64,000 nt of DNA from Phlegmacium glaucopus. Its lineage: Eukaryota > Basidiomycota > Agaricomycetes > Agaricales > Cortinariaceae. Of this stretch, positions 36,592-48,400 are shown one piece after another. Below the pieces are notes generated by a model. The model had not been told where the DNA came from, searched no databases, and worked only from the letters and a program-made list of their open reading frames with translations. The stretch lies in the NCBI GenBank assembly GCA_015039465.1, contig MU130381.1, positions 467,807-531,806 on the forward strand. The letters are read 5' to 3'. A program made the position numbers and the translations under genes. Position 1 is the stretch's first letter, and each line of letters starts with the position of its first letter.

Positions 36592-38795
36592 ATGCCCTTC
36601 GGCCTTACTATTGGCACTGAGCGCGCGGCTGCACTACAAGTACGTTATTAGCACTCTGAAGTAGTGGATATGTGCTTATTGTTACTTTTGTAGCAATCTA
36701 TCCAGGATGAACTTACAAAACGAGGGTACAGCCCTGACGCTGGTGCGTTGGTCGTCCAATCCAAAGTTTTCTTTGACTTAGTTATTTCCTAGATCCTGTT
36801 ATGGCCGAATATATTACTATCATGGTTATAAACAATAAAACTGCCGGTAAGCCACCGTTTTAACTTGGGAGGGCGACAGAGCATGACTAAACGCGTACAG
36901 CACAAATAACGAGCGAACTTGAGGATTGTAAGTTTTTGATAACCATCATTTAGTAAGCTTGCTCAAATACTTCTTAGTGATTGGATCGGATTTCAGTCAG
37001 TTTCACGCCCATCTAGCTTTTTTGTTTTGCTAATGTTGCCACAGAACCTAGTTTCACTGACTGGCTCTTTGAAGAAGCTGCAAAAGGAGTTTTCGGGGCA
37101 CAGTCACCTCCACCAATAATTGAACAACCCGCAGAGCCAGAACCCTCACGAGAAGGTACTTCCAATATTGTAAATGACTCATCACGGACCGCCCCGAATG
37201 TGCCTCGAAACGGTGTATATCAACAAGCCATTACTCAAGCCCTCCCACCTACCTCCACGTCCGCTCAAAAAAGAACAGCATCTGCACGATCTCCTTCCCC
37301 CAACCACCCTAACAAGTCAAGGCGTACTGACCTTCCAGTAGGCCCACGAGCAATGTATCGTGATGGAAATTCCAATTCCAATGTAAACCCACATCCGAAT
37401 AGTCGAAGCCTGCTGGACCGTGTAGGAGGGCCAGCTGGACGGCCTGGACCCAAGAACTTTCAGCGTGACGAGATCCAAGCACGAATTGACAACATTGTTG
37501 GTAATACACCGGACCCAAACATGATGATGGCTGCTGGTTTTCCAGGTATGGGCATGGACATGAATGCGATTGCTGCGGCGAACATGGCAAATCCACTCAT
37601 GTTACAGGAGATGATGATGAATCAGATGGCACTCATGGCACAGATGGCTTCATCGATGGGTATCATAAATCCAAATACGGGACAATTTGCTGGTCAAGGG
37701 TTTCCAATGCAGCAAGGAGTCATGCCAGGAGTCATGCCGGGGGATATGGGTATATTCCCAAACGGAATGATCGATGGCTTTTCTCAGCAAGGAGGCAATA
37801 ATGGTCCAATGAATGGTGCCGGGCGAGGTCGCGGCAGTGTTAGAGGAGCTCGAGGTTCCAGTCGGGGGCGCGGAGGCCCTGTAGGCGGAAATTCTGCGGG
37901 ACCCTCTACAAACACAAATGCTCCCACGATTGAGAACTCCCAAGTATCACGTCCCCCAATCCCTATCGTTGAACCCAAACCTGTTACTCCTTTACCCACC
38001 GCAACCGCACCATCTGCTGCTGGATTAGTTGCTACTCCAGCCACCTCTCAGCAGCCGGCTTATGCCATACCTGATCGACCTCAATCACCTACACTTTGCA
38101 AATTTGCACTGAAGTGCACTAATGCCCATTGTCGGTATTCCCACCCTTCACCAGTTGCCACTGCTGAGAGTGGAGTTGTTTTAAGCAATGAAGCATGTGC
38201 TAATGGCAAAGAGTGCAAAGATAAGGACTGCATCAAAGCTCATGTGAGCCCTGCGGTGTTGAACCCCCTTGGTAATCTTCATCTTTCCAAGATTTCTGCT
38301 CTCGCTTACCTGTTTTCGTCAGCAGCGGAACAACCAGCACCCATTGCAACTACCCCTCATGTGCATCATACCCCAACCCCATGTCGTTTCGGGTCTGCCT
38401 GTACACGGCCAGCCTGCACGTTCAGTCACCCCCCTCGTCCTTCCCACAACCACTTCGCCCAGCAGTGCCGTTTCGGCGCTGGTTGTACCCGTGCACAGTG
38501 TCCATTCCAACACCCAGAAGGTCGCGTGCTACCGTCTTCCTTCCACCGAGGACTGTCTACGACAGGTCCTATGGTCAACGTACCGACGCCTGAACCAGGC
38601 TCCATGGGCGGCCCGAGTCACCATCGAAGCGTGACTTTCAACACTGCCACGACGAATGAAAGCGTGAAGGAAAAGTTGGAACGACAAATGAAGGAGATAC
38701 AGGAGAAGAAGAGTGAAGCTGAGAGGGCTGTCAGGAATGCGGAAGCAGCAGCCAACAAGAAGGATGAAGCGAAACCTGTTTCCATCGCTGTCTAA
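36592..38795 (+). CDS. Nab2/ZC3H14-type CCCH zinc-finger poly(A)-binding protein
   Basis: Nuclear poly(A) RNA-binding protein that controls tail length and mRNA export. Exons: 36592-36639, 36694-36742, 36793-36846, 36901-36927, 36978-36995 (18 nt), 37045-38271, 38323-38795; 631 residues. The N-terminal 80 residues form the Nab2 PWI-like fold (VMAEYITIMVINNKT, FTDWLFEEAAKGVFG). The middle is Met-rich (MMMNQMALMAQM) then RGG-rich (GRGRGSVRGARGSSRGRGG). Four fingers follow the CX5CX4CX3H Nab2 spacing: CKFALKCTNAHCRYSH, CANGKECKDKDCIKAH, CRFGSACTRPACTFSH, CRFGAGCTRAQCPFQH. A coiled coil (KLERQMKEIQEKKSEAERAV) ends the protein. The 51-nt last intron is in frame and stop-free, so retention would add 17 residues. 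Confidence 0.92.
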
Positions 38796-39374
38796 CGCAA
38801 AGAAACAAGCTGGACATTGCAACTTTCAATTGTTTAAACCAATTTTTTCTTTTTCAACTTGCGCAAGTTTCCTTAATATTCCGTCTCTATTCGAAAAAGT
38901 GAACCCATTCACTGTTGCGCTTAACTTAAACCGCCTTGTATACGTTTTCCTTTTTACGGAGTACTAGGTTGATCTCTCTCTCTCTTGCCATCTCATATTG
39001 TGCTATTTAGAACCACTACATCTCCCGTCTGCTTTTTTCTCCTCCATCACTCCTCGAGTATTCCTTTTCTACTTATAGTTCATAGTTTAACTAGGTAGTA
39101 CCAGTTCGTCCCATTCACAAAAGGTGCATGGGCGATAGAGGCGGAGCGGCGATCAATACATACGACTGCTTGTGCTTAGATGCCCAGCCGAAAAAAAAGG
39201 CATGGGCATCGGTATTCTCCCCTCCATCATGTGCTTTGTACACTTTAAGACACGAAGAATCAGTGTCATTAGAAAGACTACGTACAACAGAATAAATAGG
39301 GTACTTTCAGTAGATAGAATAATCCTACACCGTTATAACAGCGCAAAACATAAATATGTAAGGAATCTGAGTCT

Positions 39375-41987
39375 CTAGTCATCTGAAGAATCCAGTGTTG
39401 CCATGAGCTCTGCACCGCGTTTATCCACAGAAAGTCTGATCATGTCACCCTTCCCCAGATCCTTGAACTAAGGTAAATATCAGCTACTGTAATTCGAAAC
39501 AAGTTGAAAGATAAAAATGACTAACTGTCAACTCGCGAGTCCTATGAAGACTTTCAATCTCATCCACCCTATCTCTCACGCCTTGGAGGAGATCATCGAA
39601 ACCCTCTTCTTCGGTGACTTCTTGTGCAGCATGTAGAATGAGAGTGGAATCTGGTCGCACGTCATGTTGGATCTAAGTTCAATAACTGTAAGTATACGTA
39701 GGCGTTGAAAAAGGACGACGAACGTCTATTGAGATGATATTTGCCCGATCAAGTTCTGTTCCCGTTTTATTAGTTAGACGAAGGAGGAGATACAAGAAAA
39801 AATAAGCATGCCTTCCATGAAATCCGCTCGGGTCATGATCTGTCTACATCTCCACTATTGTAATAAGTTAAAATCAGCCAAGGTTCATTCAACCATTTGA
39901 AAGCCTGTGGATGGACTCACATAAGGAATCGAAGGAAGAGGTAATTCTTCATCTGTTTGTTCGACACCTGACTCTGCCAAAGCGACTAGTTGCGCTTTCC
40001 TTATCTTCACAAACTCCCGTAAAAGTAACCAGGAGCAAGAACTCCATTTTTGCTGTTAAATGGCCAAGGGCTTAGTTTTGATGTCCTCCAACCGGAAAAT
40101 TTATGGAACACACTTCGTCCATGACGTCGTCATCGCAGTCAGGGATAAGACCTGAACCCAGAGATAGTTGAATGAGCAAGGCATGTCAGTAATGCAGGTA
40201 TATATGCACCAATTTGGCTAAGCAACCAAGCTTTCTCCACTTCAAGTAGGTGTTTTGCCATCCAAATCATGTCTCGCGATTTTGACGTCTTTATATAATA
40301 AATGCATTGTTTTACTTTAGTTTCGTGGGAAATCGATCGCACAATGGAATGCACCTTGTTTAAATACGATAATCGACCGCCAACGAGGGAAACAACCGAC
40401 TTGAATTCTTCCATTGCAGCTGACGCTCGACCAGCGCTGCGTCGTATCCGTGTAGCAGCGTGGAGGGCTTCGCGACTATCAAGGTCGGATATTGAAATAA
40501 CCTGAGAAATGCAGAGTTTGTAAGTTGGAAGCTAGTCAGTTGGGCAGGAGCTTACATGCATACGACTGGCCGCTTTCCCTGTGTAGACTATGAGCAGACA
40601 GAAGTTTGAAGCTAAGGCAACGACCCACTCAAGACTTGGAAAGGCCAGAAATCATCTCTGAAAGATGTAAGCTGACCGAAAATCGAGAGGCTAAGTAAAA
40701 CTTACGTGGTGAAGACCATAGTTAAAATACCTACATCAGAAAGAAAATGAGACCCCGTACAATGGAGATGATTCCGACTCACCACTAGCAGCCCAAGCCT
40801 CTGCTTTTTGTTGAAGTTGTAGGAGCATGCTCCTGCCAGCTTCGTCATTTTGGAAAAAGTGAACGTTGTTGATGATAAGTACGAGAGGACGGCCACGTTT
40901 TGGAGCAGAGCGGAGAGCAACTTTCTCGAGTTTGTTCATGGCTGGATAATGGGTTATTAGATGATAAAAAGGAATAAGACTATCTGTACTCACCTCGTTC
41001 GATATCCAAGGCAGGCCCGCCTGACCATTGGCAGGGTCAGCGTAGATATAGCAATACTTGACTAGATCAAAGACGAACCTTCCCTGGGATCTCTTCTCTG
41101 AAACAAACCTGTTTGGGTATCTTCATTGTATTCGAAGTTAAGTGCTTTTCCAAGGCGCAATCTGAACACCTCAAGGTCGGGATGAGCATCACACATGGAT
41201 ACACCCTCAGCTTGACAGGCAGTCATAGATTCGAAGATCATTGTACCCTTGCCAGAACCCTAAATTGGAAGAAACATTAATAGCAACAAGGATTGGCCAA
41301 AAGATTGAGCAATACTTTTGGACCAAGGAGCGTGAAATAATGACCGGATTCTTCCCCGTGGACGATATGGTCAATGGTATCTTGTTCTTTTCTTCGAAGG
41401 TTTTCTATCCAAGGTCCTTGGTTACCAAAGGAGGCGTCTATATCTTCTCCATCCGAATCAGACCCTCTAGGAGTATGGACTTTGGCGAGCTCGAGAGCGG
41501 GGTCGTAGCCTGCTGCAAAGGCATCTTCCATCTGACGACGACAAATGTATCAATAAATGGAAGTAGAGAGTACTACAGACGGAATACTTTATTTAGGACG
41601 TTTATCTTGTACCATCTGACGTATGCGACGCCTCCAATGAAGACTAAGGTACACTCTATTGAGCCAGAATAACCAAATGTATGTGCAAATACTTTTACCT
41701 GCACCAAGACCTATTGCAGTCGTAAGCATCGCGTCTAGCATGGGAGAATTTGTGAACGAGAAGGCACCACCGCCTGGTATACCGGCTGGGCCTCCTCCAG
41801 GGGGGTTATACGGCGCGTTGAGCGCAGTGGTACCTTCGTGAGCCTCATGACGCGCTTGCGGTTGAGTGCTACGTGGATTTCGAGGTGGAGGTTTGTTGTG
41901 GGGAACTGGGGTCTCATTATTAGCGGTAGTATATAGTCGGGCGTGGAATCTAGGTAGCGACAGTAAGCGACGACGAAGAGAGTTCAT
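39375..41987 (-). CDS. Mitochondrial-type membrane-anchored P-loop ATPase, 17 exons
   Basis: Exons: 41987-41699, 41655-41588, 41531-41316, 41259-41079, 41020-40994, 40941-40783, 40730-40706, 40657-40629, 40578-40556, 40501-40355, 40288-40210, 40151-40114, 40052-39921, 39854-39812, 39755-39724, 39672-39526, 39467-39375; 575 residues, frame intact throughout. The N-terminus MNSLRRRLLSLPRFHARLY is Arg-rich and free of acidic residues, a probable mitochondrial presequence. A single membrane segment (TLVFIGGVAYVRWY, about 99-112) follows. Walker A is GPKGSGKGT near residue 190, and LVLIINNVHFF is a Walker-B-like strand with Asn in place of the acidic pair. LTMVFTTDD resembles sensor-1. Fungal homologues are annotated only as P-loop NTPases; function unknown. 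Intron 39811-39756 appears to be GC-AG. Confidence 0.8.
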
Positions 41988-42023
41988 CGTCGTTGACAAG
42001 AGGATTCACACGGGGACATTTTA

Positions 42024-42703
42024 CTATTCTATCTGCTCTGCCAAATGCTCCAAGATCTGTCGTGTCTGCATCATCTTCTTCAAACCCTCACTCCTCTCGT
42101 CTAGAATACACCGCGTTTCCTCATTCAAATTTCGGAGTTTGTTGATGACCTTTTCTAATAACACTTGCTCCTCGTTCATAGCTGCCAAGAAACGCCTGAT
42201 CTCTCTCGCGTCTTGGACTGTTGGGAGCTGATCTCGGTCTCTCTCTGCTCTGACGTCTGGAATATTGTCCAGAACTGGGACATCGTCCACAAATTGTTGG
42301 CGTGGGGGCATAGGAGTGGGCGTCCTATACTTTCGCCGAGGCTCTGCACAAGTAATGTATCAATTCGAATAAATGATACAGGGAAGCAGATGGGTGCACT
42401 TACGCGCCTTGGTGGTGTTTGGCGAAAACCGAACTGAAGTAGAGGCTGAGCTCTTGCTGGACTCTGCAATGTTCTCTTTCCTCGAATCTACGAACGCCTT
42501 GTTCGCGAGGAGACTTTTGATAATAATTTGGTTCTTTCCGTTGGCTTTCACACCGTAAGTCTTTTCAACTCGATTATTAGACGATTACTGATCATGACCA
42601 TACGTAGATTTTAGCGCACCTTGGCTAATGCCTGTAACTCGGATCGCTTCAATTCACTGAGGGAGCCGTCTTCCAAGTCTGGTTGTCCTGTGGCTCGAGG
42701 CAT
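42024..42703 (-). CDS. Small SAP-domain protein
   Basis: Exons 42703-42620, 42560-42404, 42343-42024; 186 residues. A SAP DNA/RNA-binding motif is at residues about 14-45 (LSELKRSELQALAKTYGVK, then ANGKNQIIIKSLL). The middle is Ser/Lys-rich, and the C-terminal 90 residues form a predicted coiled coil (NEEQVLLEKVINKLRNLNEE). SAP at the N-terminus with a coiled coil recalls NuSAP-like or chromatin proteins, but no specific family is recognised. The stop lies only 36 bp upstream of the ATG of the ATPase on the same strand, so the two transcripts must overlap or be co-transcribed. Confidence 0.8.
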
Positions 42704-42770
42704 AGTATATTGTCCTTGGTATCTGCGTATATGTTATTGAGGTTTTCAGGTTCTACGAGTTCGACAGCGG

Positions 42771-42795
42771 GGTGGTGGTGGTGGTGGTGGTGGTG
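42771..42795. repeat. (GGT)n microsatellite
   Basis: Eight trinucleotide units of GGT on the plus strand, about 70-90 bp upstream of the SAP gene ATG (CAC repeats in its transcription direction), so in its promoter or 5' leader. Confidence 0.9.
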
Positions 42796-43613
42796 CCTCT
42801 GGTTCAAAGAATGTATCTTTCCGAAATACAACCAAAAAACAATAAACCATTATTCTAATGCACACCGGCCACCCAAGGAGGCCTCAGGGCTTGTTCCTAG
42901 AGCTCCCGTGATGTTATTGTTGAACTTCAAGCAAGCGCTCAATGGCCCCTTTTTTCTCTTCCTCTCTCAACAAAAATAAAATTTCACTCCTAGTTGTATG
43001 AGTCAACGGGGGGGCATCTATATCATGACTCCGGGGAAAATAGCACATTCGACAACAAGTCAATACCAGAAATCGCGCATTGGCCTCGCCATGGCCCAAT
43101 TCCTAATTAGGCAATGGAACCAAACCAGTCACTGGCAGCAATCTCTCAATTCCGACCCTCTATTGCATTCAATAAATGATGGTTGAACGAGGTCTGTCTT
43201 TGCTATTATGCTATGAAACGTATGGATGATATACAACCGTAGCCAGGTTTTGTTAGACGGGGGTTGAAGAGCCAAAGAGGAACAGTGCAGAATGTGTATA
43301 TTATCCATCTCCAGCACTTGAATCTTTCAGTTTGAATAATGACATGCCCTAGGCCACCCGTCACCCCATTCCGTTCTTCTGATCGTATGGCGGCATGGCC
43401 CGCGTCAAAATGTGGTTACTGGGGATTTCATAATGCCAAATAGTATACCGGCCTCAACGACCATTTTACCTCGTTTGTGCTGATTATTCGGGTGCCACCT
43501 TTGAATCCTTTCATTGTCTGGTCCAACGGCTGGCACCTCTTATAAGAGGAAAATGACTCATCTTTTGCTGTGTCCCCTGCGTTCTGCCTTTCCAAGCAAA
43601 TCTATCTAGTAAA

Positions 43614-44844
43614 ATGAAACCAGAGCCGGCAGATCACACGATCACAGGAAATAGGCCTTACCGGTGCGTCTTTTTTTATGGAATCCTTTCTGGCGGCAAT
43701 TGAGGTGGCTGTATCTTAGATGTTCCGATGAGCGTAAAGGGAACATCATAGATAGACACTGTGAGTCTTACTTTCCAGTTGGCGCCTGCGGTCAAATATT
43801 AATGAGACCTTAGCTCCTCCACGCGACGTTGCAAACCATCCACAACCCTTTTCATTGAAGTTTTCTCCCGCCCAGTCGCTGGCGGGCGCAGATGAAGCCA
43901 ATGTCTTTAGAACCCAGCCGGCTTCTTCTGAACAGATCGAAGATACCATTAAGCCACTGGAAGCGCTGGCTCTCGGAAGAGACCAGGTCTTCAACGAAAT
44001 CTTTAAATTATGCCGGGGCTTTGAAAATGTGACTGACCAAGCTGGTGATTTGAATACATTCACCATCATTCCGAAAGACGAGGCCGAATATAAGATGCTC
44101 TATAATTTGGACGCTTGGCAAAGAACCTCGCAGAACCGGTCTTTGGAGGAAATGTTCAAGATGGGAGCGACTATGCAGGATGACCGGAGTACCTCATGCG
44201 ACTATTATGTGAGGCAGCGATTCATGCGTTACTTTTCCATATTATTGAAGGCCGAACTGTACAGGCCTGAAAGGTCCGTTCTGACCTATTTCTCTTCGTG
44301 GGACCTGTAATGATACGATTGCTTATCTAGTACATATCGAGCTGATGAGATGAAGTAAGTCGCATTGCATGGTCCCTCGTTCAGTTTATCTTACCGAGTA
44401 TCACGTTCAGGATGAAGAGGGATGCTAAGAAGCTTACAGCATACGTATTAAGGACCAGCCAGTTGGTTTACACTTCTCCCATCTTAATGTCGTTTCTGAC
44501 ACTGCTTCAGACTTTCAAGGGAACCGACAATGACCCACCATCGTCCTGAAGATCCTATCTTACTTCTTGATTATATTTTGTCTGACACTCGTTTTGTACC
44601 CCCTCGCGGTCCGATGCGAAGCCACGACAACGAAGCCCAATATCATCCCTTCTGGATACGGCCACAGCTGGGCGATGGATATTCGGCTGCTCTTGGTCTT
44701 GTAGACAGCCCTCGCCCGCCGATCAGCGTAGCGTTACCTAGTATACGGGATGTTTTCAAAGATTTTAATTGGCCGAATGGAGCTGCGCCGTCGTTTACTT
44801 TTATTCGTTCTCCGGGACTACTTGGACCAGGATGGCCATCCTAG
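43614..44844 (+). CDS. Unidentified protein, 319 residues
   Basis: Exons 43614-43663, 43720-43760, 43814-44273, 44331-44354 (24 nt), 44411-44461, 44511-44844, all joining in frame. No domain recognised. Exon 3 is helix-rich and polar (DQVFNEIFKLCRGFENVTDQ, NLDAWQRTSQNRSLEEMFKM, YYVRQRFMRYFSILLKAELY). The last exon contains PILLLDYILSDTRFVPPRG and SIRDVFKDFNWPNGAAPSF. No signal peptide or membrane segment. The last intron could end differently (stop at about 44548), but the 49-nt intron chosen keeps the long downstream frame and has a good CTGAC branch site. It is divergent from the SAP gene across 910 bp. Probably a basidiomycete-restricted family. Confidence 0.7.
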
Positions 44845-45471
44845 GCTGACCCACCTCACTTCTGATTCTACCCTTCAATGGCCAATGTATTTGTGCTGGC
44901 GTAAGTCTGTTTTCTTCCTCTTTGTGCTCTGAAGATTTACTTTTTTCTTGTTAGGCTAAAAGCTGTATTAATTGAATTTATGACTACACTCTTTGTTTAC
45001 TATGATGAATTTCCAGCTGTGACAACCATTTATTTAGGCCATTTCAACAATCATTTGCACGTACATCTTAATCATAATTATGTTCCCATTCATAAGCAAG
45101 GAAGTTTCCAAGTCTCCATGGTACAGAAATGATTGTAATCGATACCGGATAAGGCAATGGCAGGGTTTCTGGGGTCCTTCGTGGGAGTTTTTCGTGTGTT
45201 GAGTGTGGTCTGTTGTCCCTTGTCCACTGTCCTTGCCTACAGGACAGACATCCCCCTCCTTGCCGGTTCGCTATCCACAGCGTCCGCTGCAGTTTATCGT
45301 TCAATCTTCACTCTTCCAGCCGCATTCTCGCCTGCTGGCAGGTCATTTTTGACGACCAACCCACACGAGACACATCCAGTTCACAAAAAAATTAAAAAGT
45401 TCATTTTTTTTGCAACAATTCGTACGTTGCTTCTTCTTTCTCTTTTATGTTGCTCATCTCTTAGCTGAAGA
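44845..45471. other. Intergenic; eIF4G promoter and leader
   Basis: No gene. The final 250 bp are pyrimidine-rich (TTCTTCTTTCTCTTTTATG, at 45430-45450) just before the eIF4G start, as is common for highly expressed fungal genes. Confidence 0.45.
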
Positions 45472-48400
45472 ATGAGCAAATCTTCAACTGCAACTGCACC
45501 AAAGATTCCGACTCCGCTTCCAGCAAAGTCAGCTTGGGCAAGGGGCCCACCGCAGTCAACGACAGCGCCTTCTCCACGCTCTCAGTCTCCAGCTCCATCT
45601 ACACCAGTTCTCCAATCTCACTCTCGTCGTCCCAGCGCACTAGGTCAGGGCATCCCCATCAAAGATGGTGTCAGTATCCCCCGAAATAACGTAGGCGCTG
45701 TAAAACAAGGTTTGTCATCGTTATCCCTTACCCAACTTGATCTCATTTTCTCATCCTCTTTCCCAATGCCTAGGCTCAGCGGTGACTTTTGGATCAATAG
45801 ATGACGTCTCTGCGCCAATATCCTCTTCTCCCGCAGCCGTCCCGCCTACCAAATCTGAAGGTGTAAAAACTTTTGGATCAGTGCCTGTAGCTGCAGGTCA
45901 TGTCAATGGAAAAGCATCCATATCTTCAAGGCCACCCGTAGCGCCACCTACGGCTTCAACTTCTTCTGCAGCACCCTCGCCTGTCCTATCAGCAGCTGCA
46001 ACGCCTGTGAAGCCAAAAATCGACATCAAAAAGATGTTCCAAAATCCTTCATCAGCGCCTTCCTCAAATCCCCCTTCGGATACGTCCTCACCTTCAACGC
46101 GGAATGTGGGCTTGCCTACACAGCAGCAACAACCACATCAAGGGCAATCTTCACATCCTCCCCCAAACCCATCACAACTGGGTGCTCATTCTTTCACTCC
46201 TTTTGTCCCTAATTCCCCTATGAGACCGTCACAGAACAATGGTCCAAATGGTGGCCCACCGCGATCACCCGTGTATCCGCGACAGATGCCAAACGGTAGC
46301 GGCCCACGGTCACAAGGCAGTCAAAATGGTGGTCCGCCAGCAGGCTTGTCAAGTCCTCGGTTGGGACCTCATCCTCATAACAGCCAAGCTTCGACGATGC
46401 CTCCTCCACCGCCTCCTTCTCAGATGCAGCCCCAGATGCAATCTCAGATGCATCAACCTATGTGGACATACTACGTGAGTTGAAATATTATTGTTATTTC
46501 TTATCTCATCTCCTTTTTTTCAAGCCATTCCCCCCGGACCAGCAGCATTTTATGCCATATCCATGGTACAACCATATGCAGATGCCTCCCCAACACCAGC
46601 CGCCACCACACCAACCTCATCCCGGCTCACAAATGCCTCATACGGGAATGCCCATGTCTCCCCGAAATCCACCTTCCACTCTTCAAGGTCCTGCAACTCC
46701 TACACTACCTCATGCCATCGCCTCTCCTGTCCACGTCCCCCATCCCCCACCTGCCCTCACACATCCCTCAAATAGTCTTTTGACGTCCCCTCCACCAACC
46801 CCGTCCACTCCTTCCATATCCGCCGCTAATAGGCTGGATGCTGGTTCACGTACATTTGTACCACGAGCCGCCGCTAAAGCCGTTACAGTCAAGAAAGCTG
46901 ATGGGACTGAGGTTTCTTTAGAAAATTTAACTAAGAGTACTCCCATGCCATCTACGCCTGCCGTATCGTCGCCTCAAAGCTCGGCACTCAGACAAGGCAG
47001 TCCTGGAACACCAAATCGGAGACCGGCAAGCGTACGCATTGAGACTGAGGATCAGCATAAGAGCCGGCTTGCAGAACAGGAGCAAAAAGAGGCTAGGCTA
47101 AAGGTGGAGGCTGCAGAGAAAGAAAGGAAGGAGAAAGCGGAAGCCGAGCGTAAAGTCAAAGAAGCCGATGAGATTCGTAGGCTGGAGGAGGAGCGTATTC
47201 GGTCAGAGAAGGCAGAGGCGGAGCTAAAGGAGCGACTTCAGAGAGAAGAAGAAGCAAGGTTACGAACTGAGGCTGAAGCTCGGGAACTTCGGCGTTTGAA
47301 GGAGGAGGAGGAGCAGAGGCTGAAGTTAAAGCAAGAGGAGGAACGTATACTAAAGGCCAAGGAGGAGGAGGAGGAGAAAGCTTTGCGGCTTGCAGAAGCA
47401 AAAGCGAAGGAGGAAAAAGAACGGAAAGAAAAGGAAGAGCGGGAGGAGCAAGAACGATTGTCAAGAGAGGCGGAGGAAACCCGACTTCGTCTGGAAGAGG
47501 AGGCTGCCGCTGCTAAGGCCAAGGCTGAAGCAATTCTTGAACCTGAACCAGAAGAGGAGTCCGAATTCGAAGCTCAACTCGACAACGATGGAAGGGATGG
47601 AGATCTCGAAGATGGTAAGGATGGAGAACTCGAAGACGGTAAGGAGATCGATATTGAGCCACCAAAGTCAAAGGAAGATGGCAAAGATAAAGTTAAAGAC
47701 GTCCTCCGCATCAACACTACCTCTATTACCTCCCCTACGTTGGACAGACGACGACCTGGTCCACTGGATCTGACGAGCGCTATCAGCGCTTCATCACCTG
47801 CTGTCGCTGCTCTTGCTACTGCTCGTGTCATTGCCGATATCGCCACAGTACCATATCCTGAAGGTGTTAACAGCCCTCATCCAGACCTAAACCAAAATGC
47901 GAAAAACGGAAAATTCAGGTACTCCTGACTTTCTTTGAAGTGTACGGCAACTAAAATTTATCCTCAGATATGATCGTGAATTTCTATTACAATTCATGTC
48001 GGTTTGCAAGGAAAGACCTGCAACACTTCCTCCTCTGGATGCAATTGGTCTCGAGCCCGTGGATCACTCTCACTCGATGACTCGAGGCGGGTCAGGCCGT
48101 CGTGCATCGGGTGCAGCTCCTCCTTCCCGCCAGCCCTCGATCGGCTTAGGCTTTACTCCTTCTAGCTTCGGAAAGCCCGGTGCCAACAATCTTTTCAGCA
48201 TGGGCAATTTCGGCACGATGGGTGCCGGCAGCAAGCTTAGTAGTGAAGAACGTTATGCCAACAGCAACCGTGCTGCTTCTGTTAGCGGAGCGACTGCATT
48301 GCAATATACAAGCAATCGGCCCAGTACGCTACAGAGGACTGCTAGCCAAGGCGGTGCTGGTGCGCCGTTGCAGAAACGCGTCCGCAGTAAGCGTGGAGAG

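Noticed and set aside
44530..44844. Separate 104-codon gene downstream of the unidentified 43.6-kb gene
   Set aside because: It joins in frame as the last exon when the intron 44462-44510 is removed, so one gene is the simpler reading.
45157..45468. 103-codon ORF upstream of eIF4G
   Set aside because: Pyrimidine-rich leader sequence with no domain; it overlaps the expected promoter and 5' untranslated region.
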